Source of the DNA: a virus
Virus record (IMG/VR): IMGVR_UViG_3300028920_000043
Span: 47,211-111,210 of that record
DNA length: 64,000 nucleotides
Direction: 5' to 3' (one strand)
The notes under the pieces were generated by a model. That model was not told the DNA's origin. It did no database searches and saw only the letters and a program-made list of their open reading frames with translations. The position numbers and the translations under genes were made by a program. Of the stretch, positions 25,713-34,815 are shown one piece after another (positions within the stretch are counted from its first letter, which is position 1; each line of letters begins with the position of its first letter).

Positions 25713-27197
25713 TCATTTCGTAATATTGCCCGAGATTCTTAAATCTATCTCTCGGTTCTTTATTAAATCCAGCAGACGTTTGCGAATATCCAACTGCTCA
25801 GATCCTGATAGTCTCCAATATTCATAGCCTTCCGGAATTCGTTTTTTGATCTCACTGGGTAGTGCGGAAACGCCAAGAGGCGTAGTATACTCTTTATCTA
25901 TTACTGACTGTGTCAGTATTGAAGGCATTTGGTCGATGGGTTTCACTGCTAACCATAATGGTCCGCGTATATGATTGCAACTCGGAAGTGCCTGTTCCTT
26001 CCGCAGAAATGAGAATAACTTGCTTTCCAAAACATCCAAGGTCAGCTCTGTTATCTCTTGTTTCTGGAACCACATCTCGAATTGAATAGTATTACTTCCC
26101 AACCGTCTGTCTACATATCCTGAAATCGTTCCTAACAGATCATATAAGGAAGAAACACCTGTCTCACTGTAAAGAGTTTCTTTATCAAATGTACTTGCTA
26201 AGCCCTCCTCTCTTTCTCGTTGTTCTAACATGGCATCAAATGCTTGATAGCCTATTATAGGTTTACACAATTTATAAAAAGATTTCAGTGCTTCAGTACC
26301 AACAGTTATCCTTCTCAGGATAATGCGAAAGTTCAAAGCACTGCCCTTTAAGAAATACTCATGAGAAAGGAATTGTTGAATACCAAAGTCTATTGATCCA
26401 GAATCCACTACTGAAATGATTCCGGCAGTCTTATCTTCAGCATCAATAAATCCCTCATGCTTCATGGTGTCGATAGATTCTGGGATTCCTTTTTGAGCAA
26501 AGACCGATGTATTTATGACTCCGGATTGACTTGTTTCCGAAATCCATTTCCCACTCTCCCAATCTATCCTCCAATTATCAGAATCCAAATCGTTCTGTTT
26601 TGCACGTTCAAGCGTATCGGTAGGCTTTTCAAAGGAAAGACGTTTCTGATCCTCCAATTTCCAGCATAAGCATTTCTTGCTGTCCTTGGATGTGATTTTA
26701 AGATATGATTTAACTGAAGCATCTTTATAGATATGATGAACGCAAAAAAGAAAGTCATTCGATTCCGATGGATATTGAGAATACAAATCTCCTGCTTTTG
26801 CAAAATCTAAATCCCCCGGATTCCGCAGATCGATCTCAAAACCTTTTTCCGATACATACGAATAATTCAGAAGCTTTCGATATAGAATCATATTGCTAAT
26901 TATTCGATCTGATGCCGCTATGATATATCTGCCTGCTTTATCTATCTCGAGAGCTCCTGTTACCACGCGCTTTACAGCATCAAGAGATTTCGCTTTTATA
27001 ATGAGTGAGGGCCCCTTCGCTGTTTGTTTTAGAATCAAAAACTCTTGACTATCGTAAGGCTTTGAATCCCCACGCCCATTGGACATTGCAGTAAGTTGAG
27101 TAATGGCAGTGTCTTCATTGGATCCGAGACTTTTTATCGTACCATCCGGTTGCAATGTCAAATAATTATTACTTGCAAGGGCAACCTCTACACCCAT
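25713..27197 (-). CDS. Unknown 494-residue protein between MuF and protease
   Basis: I do not recognise this family. The ATG at 27197 has a GAGGAATAATC site. It begins MGVEVALASNNYLTLQPDGT and is rich in charged and aromatic residues. Notable segments: KGPSLIIKAKSLDAVKRVV, NDFLFCVHHIYKDASVK, GIISVVDSGSIDFGIQQF, HEYFLKGSALNFRIILRR and WLAVKPIDQMPSILTQSV. No signal peptide or helix pair for membrane insertion. Position between the MuF-toxin fusion and the protease suggests a capsid-linked or DNA-delivery protein. Two copies of the palindromic element lie in its upstream region. Confidence 0.75.
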   Translation of the reverse strand: MGVEVALASNNYLTLQPDGTIKSLGSNEDTAITQLTAMSNGRGDSKPYDSQEFLILKQTAKGPSLIIKAKSLDAVKRVVTGALEIDKAGRYIIAASDRIISNMILYRKLLNYSYVSEKGFEIDLRNPGDLDFAKAGDLYSQYPSESNDFLFCVHHIYKDASVKSYLKITSKDSKKCLCWKLEDQKRLSFEKPTDTLERAKQNDLDSDNWRIDWESGKWISETSQSGVINTSVFAQKGIPESIDTMKHEGFIDAEDKTAGIISVVDSGSIDFGIQQFLSHEYFLKGSALNFRIILRRITVGTEALKSFYKLCKPIIGYQAFDAMLEQREREEGLASTFDKETLYSETGVSSLYDLLGTISGYVDRRLGSNTIQFEMWFQKQEITELTLDVLESKLFSFLRKEQALPSCNHIRGPLWLAVKPIDQMPSILTQSVIDKEYTTPLGVSALPSEIKKRIPEGYEYWRLSGSEQLDIRKRLLDLIKNREIDLRISGNITK

Positions 27198-27222
27198 GAT
27201 TATTCCTCAAATTATTCAAATT

Positions 27223-27268
27223 GAGCTAGTTCATTAGCTTTCATGCGTGAAAGCTTTTGAACTGGCTC
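27223..27268. repeat. Dispersed palindromic element, copy 2 (extended 46 bp)
   Basis: Core AGCTTTCATGCGTGAAAGCT at 27236-27255. Extended arms GAGCTAGTTCA (left) and TGAACTGGCTC (right) pair, separated from the core stem by a TT/TT mismatch. Its loop and flank order are the inverse of the copy at 45378-45423. It ends 26 bp upstream of the start of the 494-residue protein. Confidence 0.85.
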
Positions 27269-27287
27269 TGTCCGAAACTTTCAAATT

Positions 27288-27319
27288 GGCCTAGTTCATT
27301 AGCTTTCATGCGTGAAAGC
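27288..27319. repeat. Dispersed palindromic element, copy 3
   Basis: GGCCTAGTTCATTAGCTTTC continues into the core at 27301-27319. It is spaced 65 bp from copy 2 and shares the preceding TTTCAAATTG flank, so copies 2 and 3 form a tandem repeat. Confidence 0.82.
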
Positions 27320-27381
27320 CAGTAATCTGGGAATCTTTGTGTTTATATCTTAATCGAACAGTCCCAGGTTATTCTTAAATT

Positions 27382-27549
27382 TTATCCTTCAGTCTCTTCG
27401 CCAAATTCCTTAGGACGTTTTTTTCTACGTTTTAAGAGCCAAAGCTGAGACTCATCAGACGAATCCAATAAACCTACAACTCCTGGTTCCCGTTCTTTCT
27501 CATACTTCAACTGATCTTGATACATCTCATCAAACTTTTTCTTTGCCAT
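27382..27549 (-). CDS. Small charged protein, unknown
   Basis: 55 residues: MAKKKFDEMYQDQLKYEKE at the N-terminus, then LLDSSDESQLWLLKRRKKR and an acidic end. It lies 17 nt after the MuF-ART stop. It could be an accessory or immunity-like partner of the toxin fusion by position, but nothing in the sequence proves that. Followed by the repeat region. Confidence 0.6.
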   Translation of the reverse strand: MAKKKFDEMYQDQLKYEKEREPGVVGLLDSSDESQLWLLKRRKKRPKEFGEETEG

Positions 27550-27566
27550 CATAGATTTCCTATAGA

Positions 27567-29876
27567 TTAAGGCTGCGTCAAAGATAATACCTTCAATGCT
27601 TTCTTACCCAAAAGAACGAACTCCTGCTCACCACTGTATCCAATACCCATCGGAGCTAATGCTCCCACTTCAGAGGCCGGAACCTCAACTTTCAAAACCA
27701 TTCCATGAGCATCCTCAGCAAAACTCTTTGCTACACTCCTTGTCTGTGAAAAGCTGGATCCGGGAGATACTGCTAACTTCTTTCCTTCCAGCTTAGAAAG
27801 CGCTTGTACGACACCTCCAGGAGTCTTACCATAGGGAGATTGCTCAATAAGAGTAACCAATTCGTTATTCCCCAATCCCCTATAGAGTGTTATGGACTTC
27901 TTTCCACCCACTTTCAACAATTCTTTTGTGCCAGCTTCAGCGTAGTTTATAATGGAATTCAAGGTTGTCTCTACTTCTTCTTTAGTGAGATTATATTTAC
28001 GCATACTATCCTCAATAAATCTCTCATAGAAACCCTCAAATTTCTGTAGCTGTCCTTTATCCTTATCAATAAATCCAGTCATCTTTGAATGAAATACAGG
28101 CCTCTTTGCTTTTAATGACATTGCTTTTCTCAGCATTAATTGTTGAGGCTCTTGGAAGCGCGTCCAATTAACAATAATCTCATGAGAAAATCCAGACATG
28201 CTTCTTGCTTTGTTAGGATCAATTCCTGCTTTAACGTAATAATCAAATAACTCCTTACTGGTACTCTTTGCTGCTTCTCTATAATCCACAGGTGTCAGGG
28301 CTCTAGAAACAAAACTTTTGCTTACTCCTTGCTTTGCTATGGTATCAGCAATAGTCTGTTCCAAAGTTCTCTTCGGTTTCGGTTTTGCCTTTGGTTTCGG
28401 CTTGGGTTTCGGTTTTGGTTTTGGAACCACGTTTGCTTTAGGAATAACAACAGTGCTTCCTTGTCCCTTCTGGTACCCTGGTGGTATTATATTCTTATCA
28501 GCAAACTGATATGGAACCCAAGTACAACGGCAACGAGTATGTAAAGGTAATTGACCATAAGCTTTATTAATATCATAAATAGTATTTGCTTTTGGTTTGC
28601 AATACTTACAAGTCCGCTCATCCCAATGAATCAGCCACCGGACTTTAGTGACCCCCATTTTCTTATAACGATAAAGCTTCCCTTCATTACTGGCACGTAA
28701 GACTTCTGTACGAGCAACACGTCCCGCCCAGTCCTTGTTGGTTATCGTATATGGTGCGGAGCCATCCTTCGGAACCACGCGCAATGGAGCATTATATACT
28801 TCTTGAATTCTTTTCTTTAATTGTGGTACCGTCTCCCCCAGACGAATACCATCAATTAATTGAACCTTCAACCGTGAGTTTATATCTGCTGCTACTTTAG
28901 TTGATATAGCCGCGGATCTAGCACGAATAAAACGCAGTTCATTAGATGCTGGTGCTTTCCAAACAACCTTCAAACGTCCTTCGGCAATTGCCTTCTTATC
29001 CCCCTTAACAAATGCCTTGGCGGAATTCGCTGTAATGACCTTCTCCATCTCTTTCGGATTGATAGTGGAAATAACTTCAATATCCGAAAGCTTCGCCTTT
29101 TTCAACTCTGCTGGTAGCTTGAAATCCTTATATAAGTATCCGTCATCCTCTCTCCATGTGTAAGATACAAAGAACTCCTTGCCTTTTATAGAATCGATTA
29201 TCTTATCCAAATCATCCTTTAATGATTTTCTGAATAGCCGCTCCAATGTAGCAATCGATTCTCTTTCCCACTTACGAAGTACGCGCTGAATCTGATCGGA
29301 TGTCTTTTCTTCTAAATCTTCAGTTTCTGCAAAGTAAAGATCATAATCCTTGGGCTTCTCTCCTTCCAATACCAATTCGGTATCGTCTTGCTTCTTTATT
29401 GATTTTTTCTTATCACTTATCAACATCAATTTAGCAAGATTCGGAAGATCGGTATACTTTATCTCTTTATCTGCGATCTGAATCCGTGAGGATGATTTCA
29501 ATCCAACGGTATGCAAACCCATAAGTGCTTTTATTGTTTTCCGAAACTCAGCACTTTCCGTGAGAGAAAGCATACTATCATATTCCGGAAAAGAATTCAG
29601 AACCTGAAGAACTCCTGAGTTACTGAGTTTACATTTTATCCACGTCTGTTCTGGATTGAGTTTCCAGTTTCGCATTAATGAAAAAATACTATCGAATTTA
29701 CTGGAGCCCAAAACTATAGAAAAGTTATCAGGATTAATAACAATCAAGTCCGCCGGACCCGTATCGTATTCCCAATCCTCTACAGACTTGGAAAACTCGG
29801 ATGAACGATAGCACAGATCCTGTCCTATCCCTACCGTACCATCGTTCCAAGGATTATTGAGTAAAGTATATTTCAT
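27567..29876 (-). CDS. MuF head morphogenesis protein fused to an ADP-ribosyltransferase toxin domain
   Basis: 769 residues. Residues 1-315 are an N-terminal helical region of unknown fold. Residues 320-455 are a MuF-type minor head domain with WDERTCKYCKPKAN, LPLHTRCRC (Cys423, Cys426, His446, Cys449, Cys451). A Lys-Pro linker spans about 485-503. Residues 505-769 are an ADP-ribosyltransferase: ITLYRGLGN (Arg666), VSPGSSFSQT (Ser707-Ser710) and SGEQEFVLLG (E750-x-E752), the R-S-E triad. MuF proteins are packaged with DNA, so the toxin domain could be delivered at infection to modify a host target. The triad appears intact. Confidence 0.9.
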   Translation of the reverse strand: MKYTLLNNPWNDGTVGIGQDLCYRSSEFSKSVEDWEYDTGPADLIVINPDNFSIVLGSSKFDSIFSLMRNWKLNPEQTWIKCKLSNSGVLQVLNSFPEYDSMLSLTESAEFRKTIKALMGLHTVGLKSSSRIQIADKEIKYTDLPNLAKLMLISDKKKSIKKQDDTELVLEGEKPKDYDLYFAETEDLEEKTSDQIQRVLRKWERESIATLERLFRKSLKDDLDKIIDSIKGKEFFVSYTWREDDGYLYKDFKLPAELKKAKLSDIEVISTINPKEMEKVITANSAKAFVKGDKKAIAEGRLKVVWKAPASNELRFIRARSAAISTKVAADINSRLKVQLIDGIRLGETVPQLKKRIQEVYNAPLRVVPKDGSAPYTITNKDWAGRVARTEVLRASNEGKLYRYKKMGVTKVRWLIHWDERTCKYCKPKANTIYDINKAYGQLPLHTRCRCTWVPYQFADKNIIPPGYQKGQGSTVVIPKANVVPKPKPKPKPKPKAKPKPKRTLEQTIADTIAKQGVSKSFVSRALTPVDYREAAKSTSKELFDYYVKAGIDPNKARSMSGFSHEIIVNWTRFQEPQQLMLRKAMSLKAKRPVFHSKMTGFIDKDKGQLQKFEGFYERFIEDSMRKYNLTKEEVETTLNSIINYAEAGTKELLKVGGKKSITLYRGLGNNELVTLIEQSPYGKTPGGVVQALSKLEGKKLAVSPGSSFSQTRSVAKSFAEDAHGMVLKVEVPASEVGALAPMGIGYSGEQEFVLLGKKALKVLSLTQP

Positions 29877-29897
29877 TGATCTTCTTCGAGTAATAGA

Positions 29898-30359
29898 TTA
29901 CTGAGCAGAGTAAATAATTGTTTCCGTAACTGCCTCAGAGCTATTATTGTTTTTTCTCTTAAGTGTCAGATGAGAATATCCTTCCAACTTGACACTCTGA
30001 ATAACTGTGGCACCCCCTGCTTGATTAAAAGTCAATGTTGCCAGGGCTGTAACATTGTCAACAGTGGTACCTCCATCCGAAGAATTCCAGACTTCAATTA
30101 CATAAGTACCATCTGGAGAAGAACCAAAGACTGCTTTTCCTTGAATAACAATTGAGTCTATTCCCAGTTCCGCACAGTCAATTTCTGCCAAGGCTTCAGC
30201 GCCCGCGGCAAGAGCATTTTCTGCTACTGCGGATTGATTGATTCTGTGCTTTCCTTTCGAGTAACGTTTAGAATGTGATTGCGGATTCCAAACATCCTTC
30301 TCAACTACGTCCTGTCCTGCTACCGGCTTATTTTGAAGATCAAGATCGCTCAAGTCCAC
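29898..30359 (-). CDS. Putative structural protein, unknown
   Basis: 153 residues from a GTG at 30359 with an AAAGGAG site. The N-terminus is polar (DVWNPQSHSKRYSKGKHRIN), then an Ala-rich helix and beta strands such as DSIVIQGKAVFGSSPDGTYV and YVIEVWNSSDGGTTVDN. The C-terminus reads SHLTLKRKNNNSSEAVTETI, a jelly-roll-like edge. Family not recognised; probably a particle or fibre accessory protein. Confidence 0.6.
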   Translation of the reverse strand: MDLSDLDLQNKPVAGQDVVEKDVWNPQSHSKRYSKGKHRINQSAVAENALAAGAEALAEIDCAELGIDSIVIQGKAVFGSSPDGTYVIEVWNSSDGGTTVDNVTALATLTFNQAGGATVIQSVKLEGYSHLTLKRKNNNSSEAVTETIIYSAQ

Positions 30360-30377
30360 AATAATCTCCTTTCCACA

Positions 30378-30662
30378 TTAAATATGTTTATTGATTTCTT
30401 TAGTTGCCTCTTCTCCGCGTCCTTTCCATCCAGGCATTTCAACATATACCTGAAAGCGCCAAGTTCCAGATATATCCAAATCATTTTCTTCAGTGATATA
30501 ATAGACATAAGACGTATTTTCTATAGTACCATCCCATATCACTTCAATACCATTTGGCTTTCTTACGTAGATCTTGGTGACTGTTGCTCCGCATGCCACC
30601 AAATCATGCTCAGTATCCAAAGTAAATTTAGTACCGATGTCGCCAACAAATACTTCACCCAT
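30378..30662 (-). CDS. Ig-like small baseplate/fibre protein
   Basis: 94 residues with a GAGAGGATTAT site. MGEVFVGDIGTKFTLDTEHD, then IYVRKPNGIEVIWDG and ISGTWRFQVYVEMPGWKGRG form the pattern of BppU N-terminal/Ig-like phage baseplate domains (Asp-rich turn, KPNG, GTW-x-x-Q). Likely part of the tail tip or fibre network; family match by eye only. Confidence 0.6.
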   Translation of the reverse strand: MGEVFVGDIGTKFTLDTEHDLVACGATVTKIYVRKPNGIEVIWDGTIENTSYVYYITEENDLDISGTWRFQVYVEMPGWKGRGEEATKEINKHI

Positions 30663-30678
30663 GGTATAATCCTCTCAC

Positions 30679-30855
30679 TTAATTGTCATTGAATATTCTT
30701 GATCTTAACTCAACAAGAGTAGTGATTATAGAATCATCTGAAACTTCTGTAGTAATGACAGATTTCAATGGAACCTCCAGAGTTATTTCGCTTTCCAAGT
30801 CTACTTCAAAAGTTAAACGGCTTTTTAATGACACTATCTCTTTGCATACGGTCAT
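30679..30855 (-). CDS. Small unknown protein coupled to the PKD adhesin
   Basis: 58 residues, MTVCKEIVSLKSRLTFEVDL at the start and ELRSRIFNDN at the end. The ATG overlaps the upstream stop as TAATG, indicating translational coupling. Val/Glu-rich alternating pattern suggests beta structure. The motif LKSRIF at the end of the preceding adhesin and LRSRIF here are similar, but whether this means anything is unclear. Confidence 0.6.
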   Translation of the reverse strand: MTVCKEIVSLKSRLTFEVDLESEITLEVPLKSVITTEVSDDSIITTLVELRSRIFNDN

Positions 30856-32486
30856 TAGAATATCCTTGATTTCAATACAATCACTTCTCTACATACAACT
30901 CCACCTTCATAATCATAAAGGATATTTCCATCCTTCTGTACTTCTGGTGCTCCTTCATAATCATAAAGGATATTGGCGTCCTTTATTGTTGGCTCTATCG
31001 GTATTAAAATTGTTATCTGCCGATGCTGAGTATGCCCATCGACAGTAAGCCAAATATCGTATACTCCTGACTTATAAAAGATAACTGTGAGTTCATTCTC
31101 ATTTCCCGTCTTGACTGTCTGACCCAACCAATCTTTAACTACCCACGAATAAGTCGAGCCTTCATCATCTGTCTGGAACGTCACTTGTTCCGCGGTAATC
31201 GTGAACTCGTCCCACGTAAACATCAACCGAACTATTTTTTCCAGCTCAGTTGTTTGTGGAGCGAATCCATCGTTCCAATGAACAAGTTGCTTTATGTTGT
31301 AATACTCATGATCTTCACTGAATACATACTGCCATGTATCCGTCTTGCTCAACCCGGATTCAACTACCACATTATCAATCTTATAATCTACTGACGTTAC
31401 TCGATTATTCGGATCAACTATGTCCGGTATAAAAGTAACGAGATCGCCAGCGAACGGATCAACAGGTAACCAATCGAATCCAGGAGTAACTGACCATGTT
31501 TGCTGTGTAACTGTCCTCTCTTTATAATCTGTCTGAAAAGCAAAACCATCCCACCACTTGACTTCAATCCGCACCGTATGTGGTCCTGGTGTTACAAACG
31601 TCCACTTAAACAGTGCTGACCAGCTCGTATTCCAATCTACTTTTACATCACCGTCCACCAACCACCGCACTTCTGAATCCACCGGGTTCTCTGGATCGGT
31701 GTCGGTCGATGTATTAGTAAACGTGACTTCCTGTCCCGGATTCGGATTATAGTCGTCTGCAACAAAATCCGCATCCGCAGGATTCCAATATACTGCTATC
31801 CCCCACTCCTCATAATCATCCGCATTGGACTTGTCAAATGCATATGCTCGGATAGTATAATTTCCACCACCAAGCCAATACGAAGAATACCCAACGAAAT
31901 TAGTCTTCCCCATATATTCTGTATATTCGGCAGGATGTCCTACAAAATCTAAATAGTACCGAACTTTCAGAATATCATTTATGGCATTTATTGTTTGCCC
32001 ATAACGTACCAACCATTGATATATCGTTATTCCATGAGCAACCCAACTATGCACGTCATTTAATGACGCGGCGCCAATGGTTATGTTCTCCTCAAAGAAA
32101 GGAGTAAGGTCAGGATCGACAAAGTTAGCATTCGGCGGGAAGTTAACCTTGATCTGAAAATCTTGAACATAAACATCCGCCGCAGTGAGAACAATCTCAA
32201 TGGCACCCCATTCAGTTAATGAAAGACTATTTCTATCCGAATCTCCTTTCCAAGCAACTATAAGTATCTTGTCACCAGCCGCCGCGCTTCCACTCTGGGT
32301 TAGGAAATCGGCATCACCCAGGTTGAAGGAATAGTAACCGCCGGAAGCGGTCTGGCGGACATTGTTCCACTTGGACGAAGAAGACGTTGGGTTGACCTTG
32401 TAGAAGAAAGCCTGATAATATATCCCGTCTTCGACAACATCCGCATTGTTATATGTAAAGCCAGCAAAGCTGATATTGAGCGCCAC
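30855..32486 (-). CDS. PKD/Ig-like tail adhesin with two KDG-x-x-x-Y repeats
   Basis: 543 residues from a GTG at 32486 with an upstream GGGGTTAAG site. Several Ig/PKD-like domains: DYNPNPGQEVTFTNTSTD, KWTFVTPGPHTVRIEVKWWD and WLPVDPFAGDLVTFIPDI are typical PKD strands (PG-x-x-V-x-F; T-x-x-G-x-H-x-V). Near the C-terminus KDANILYDYEGAPEV and KDGNILYDYEGG are two copies of the repeat found in the LamG adhesin at 2563-6288. Predicted extracellular, particle-bound protein. No signal peptide, as expected for a virion protein. Confidence 0.78.
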   Translation of the reverse strand: MALNISFAGFTYNNADVVEDGIYYQAFFYKVNPTSSSSKWNNVRQTASGGYYSFNLGDADFLTQSGSAAAGDKILIVAWKGDSDRNSLSLTEWGAIEIVLTAADVYVQDFQIKVNFPPNANFVDPDLTPFFEENITIGAASLNDVHSWVAHGITIYQWLVRYGQTINAINDILKVRYYLDFVGHPAEYTEYMGKTNFVGYSSYWLGGGNYTIRAYAFDKSNADDYEEWGIAVYWNPADADFVADDYNPNPGQEVTFTNTSTDTDPENPVDSEVRWLVDGDVKVDWNTSWSALFKWTFVTPGPHTVRIEVKWWDGFAFQTDYKERTVTQQTWSVTPGFDWLPVDPFAGDLVTFIPDIVDPNNRVTSVDYKIDNVVVESGLSKTDTWQYVFSEDHEYYNIKQLVHWNDGFAPQTTELEKIVRLMFTWDEFTITAEQVTFQTDDEGSTYSWVVKDWLGQTVKTGNENELTVIFYKSGVYDIWLTVDGHTQHRQITILIPIEPTIKDANILYDYEGAPEVQKDGNILYDYEGGVVCREVIVLKSRIF

Positions 32487-32490
32487 ACTC

Positions 32491-32838
32491 TTAACCCCAA
32501 GGCAGAATCATTACTGAACCGTATACGTTCTTGATCCAGTAAGCAGTGTATTCATAATAAATCCCGTCGATGTAAATCAATTCAAAATTATTCGGACTGG
32601 CCGGCGGCGTCACACCCGGTATATAAGTCTTGAACGCGCCTTCCCCGCCGAAATACGTGTTGGCAACTTCAACGCAACCCGGGGCATATGTCGCTTCCAA
32701 ATAGTCGATGATGCTTTTTATTCTCTGGCCGGTCACCGGCGTCGAAATAAGCTGCCAGTCAACGTCTATCTCGACCACACCCGCCGGCGCGCCGCCGCTT
32801 TTCGGCATTGCCCCCATTACTGGCGCTATTGTTTGCAT
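32491..32838 (-). CDS. Small putative tail protein
   Basis: 115 residues: Gly/Ala-rich N-terminus, VVEIDVDWQLISTPVTGQRI, a helix IKSIIDYLEATYAPGC and a beta C-terminus ELIYIDGIYYEYTAYWIKNV. Ends directly before the PKD adhesin. Not recognised; structural role by context. Confidence 0.55.
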   Translation of the reverse strand: MQTIAPVMGAMPKSGGAPAGVVEIDVDWQLISTPVTGQRIKSIIDYLEATYAPGCVEVANTYFGGEGAFKTYIPGVTPPASPNNFELIYIDGIYYEYTAYWIKNVYGSVMILPWG

Positions 32839-32847
32839 AATTCACCA

Positions 32848-34815
32848 TTATATTTTCGTGCTCAATCTTCTTACTACCAAGTCAGTTTCAGCATCAACAG
32901 GGACCGTCCCGTCATCTTTGTATAACCATTTTCTGGCAATTACAACTGAAGTGTCCTTCCTATAATAAATCTCACTCCAGTGGTTTGGGTCGGTAGTTTT
33001 ATCCAAAACAATATCAATATCCCGAAGGTCCGTGGTGTATCCAAGATTCTGTGTTGTTATGTCGGTAATATTCAGCTGGGATACATATGGCTCTTTATAC
33101 TGAAGTGGCAGTCTCAATCTTGTAAAATAAATTGGATTTGCACCGCCTACCTCTGATAAGCGGACAGCGATAACCTCTGTACCAAATCCCATAAACACGC
33201 CCTCTGCCGCCCAGTTTGCATCGTTCAATGTCTTCCACGCTCCCCACGTCACACCGCCATCCTCTGAAACTCTGAATTCATATAGGGAAGTACCACTCCC
33301 AGACTCCTCAGCATAAAAACCAGTCAACCCATTTACAAAAGATATTGGTTGAGCCAGCATAATAATAGAACCGTTTGGATCTATTCTTAACCTACCGGGA
33401 CCAAAAGTGGTGATTTCAAATTCAGCATCCGTAAGAATAAAAGAATTGGTATCATCCCTGTTAGCCGGATATTGAAAATCCCATTGGAGTATTCCTTCAT
33501 ATAACAATTCATCCGTAGAATAGAGCATTGGTTCATTCTGGTTGAATTGGTTATCCAAAAAGAACTTTCTATTGGATTCATTTATAAATATTTGGTTAGT
33601 GGTCATTGTAAAAGAATTAACACGCTCAGGACTGGCTCCCAAATAAACATCTTCTGGATCGGTTAGCGTTCCACTCACCCTACAACGGAATCCAGAAAGT
33701 GGATTGAACCACATATAGGTACTCGGTCCCCATTGAAGGACTAGCAACCTCTTGGAATTCCGACATTCAATTTCTAAATCTCCACCAGACTCCCATACCC
33801 CTTGCATGTACGCGGCTACTGATCCATCATCCAAAAGACGGTAATAATGATTTGAATAGCCATAGGCATTAATCACAGTTATCTTTTGGTATATGTCCAT
33901 CCTCAATATAGACCTGTCCAAAGTATGCACTGCTGAATTTAACCCGCAGACACCTTTTAGAGTTGCTCGAGCTTTTGAATCATCGTCTATGAGTTCAATC
34001 TCAACTTCCCCGTAGATATAAACATTGCCTCCAAATAATCCGTTTGATTGAGCACCTGTCCAATCCGATAAATCAACGGTAATTTTTCCAAGTCCCATTA
34101 TTTCCATATTGGTAAACCCTACAGTGTTTGTCGGCAGGGTTGTCGGCTTCTGGAAAGTAATCAGAGTATCAGCGTGAAGGTGCATTGATTCACTATTCTG
34201 CATACAGTACCCGGTCCATTCTTCGACCGTTATTTGATAAAGATGTAAAGCGTAATCCCCTAACTCTGGACGATACTTATTGGTGAGTCTAGTACACATT
34301 GAGCTACCGTTATCTATTCTTGATATGTATAAATTACCAATCTCACCAACACATCTATAAAAATAAATATAGGTCCAATTCACTCCAACGCCGCTGGTTG
34401 TTATTTTTATAGGTTCTGCCCCAACTGCATAATCCCCACTGCCTCCTATTTCCACATAGGTAAACTGACGCATATAAAAAGTGGATCCATCGGTGTGTAG
34501 TATAATCTGCGCCCCATTCCCAGCGCCGTCCTCATCCATTATTAATCTGGCGCCAAGGCTATAGTAAGCACCTCCCTGATTGCCTGTAAAGTTTCCATAT
34601 AAATCTAAAACACCACCGCTACCCATATGTAGTGTAGCATCATTATTAATCGTCATTGTCTTTGCATCGTTGCCGGAAGCTTGACTGATTAATACTTCAT
34701 TCCCAGTGGTCGTTGCAATTACAACATCATCCCCAGAAGTTGGAACGATCCCTCCTGTCCATGTCGTACCTTGATGATATAATCCACCAGCGGCGGTTGA
34801 TATTACTGTCGGCAT
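32848..34815 (-). CDS. Beta-helix/G8-like tail protein, copy B
   Basis: 655 residues, a clear paralogue of the next gene upstream. Opening MPTVISTAAGGLYHQGTTWT followed by GGIVPTSGDDVVIATT, a pattern also seen in G8-type and other right-handed beta-helix proteins, then repeated turns of NDATLHMGSGGVLDLYGNF. The C-terminal third has YEFRVSEDGGVTWGAWKTLN (an Ig/BNR-like strand), then YFTRLRLPLQYKEPY. Probably a fibre or tail spike subunit that binds or degrades a glycan; no catalytic residues are assigned. Confidence 0.75.
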   Translation of the reverse strand: MPTVISTAAGGLYHQGTTWTGGIVPTSGDDVVIATTTGNEVLISQASGNDAKTMTINNDATLHMGSGGVLDLYGNFTGNQGGAYYSLGARLIMDEDGAGNGAQIILHTDGSTFYMRQFTYVEIGGSGDYAVGAEPIKITTSGVGVNWTYIYFYRCVGEIGNLYISRIDNGSSMCTRLTNKYRPELGDYALHLYQITVEEWTGYCMQNSESMHLHADTLITFQKPTTLPTNTVGFTNMEIMGLGKITVDLSDWTGAQSNGLFGGNVYIYGEVEIELIDDDSKARATLKGVCGLNSAVHTLDRSILRMDIYQKITVINAYGYSNHYYRLLDDGSVAAYMQGVWESGGDLEIECRNSKRLLVLQWGPSTYMWFNPLSGFRCRVSGTLTDPEDVYLGASPERVNSFTMTTNQIFINESNRKFFLDNQFNQNEPMLYSTDELLYEGILQWDFQYPANRDDTNSFILTDAEFEITTFGPGRLRIDPNGSIIMLAQPISFVNGLTGFYAEESGSGTSLYEFRVSEDGGVTWGAWKTLNDANWAAEGVFMGFGTEVIAVRLSEVGGANPIYFTRLRLPLQYKEPYVSQLNITDITTQNLGYTTDLRDIDIVLDKTTDPNHWSEIYYRKDTSVVIARKWLYKDDGTVPVDAETDLVVRRLSTKI

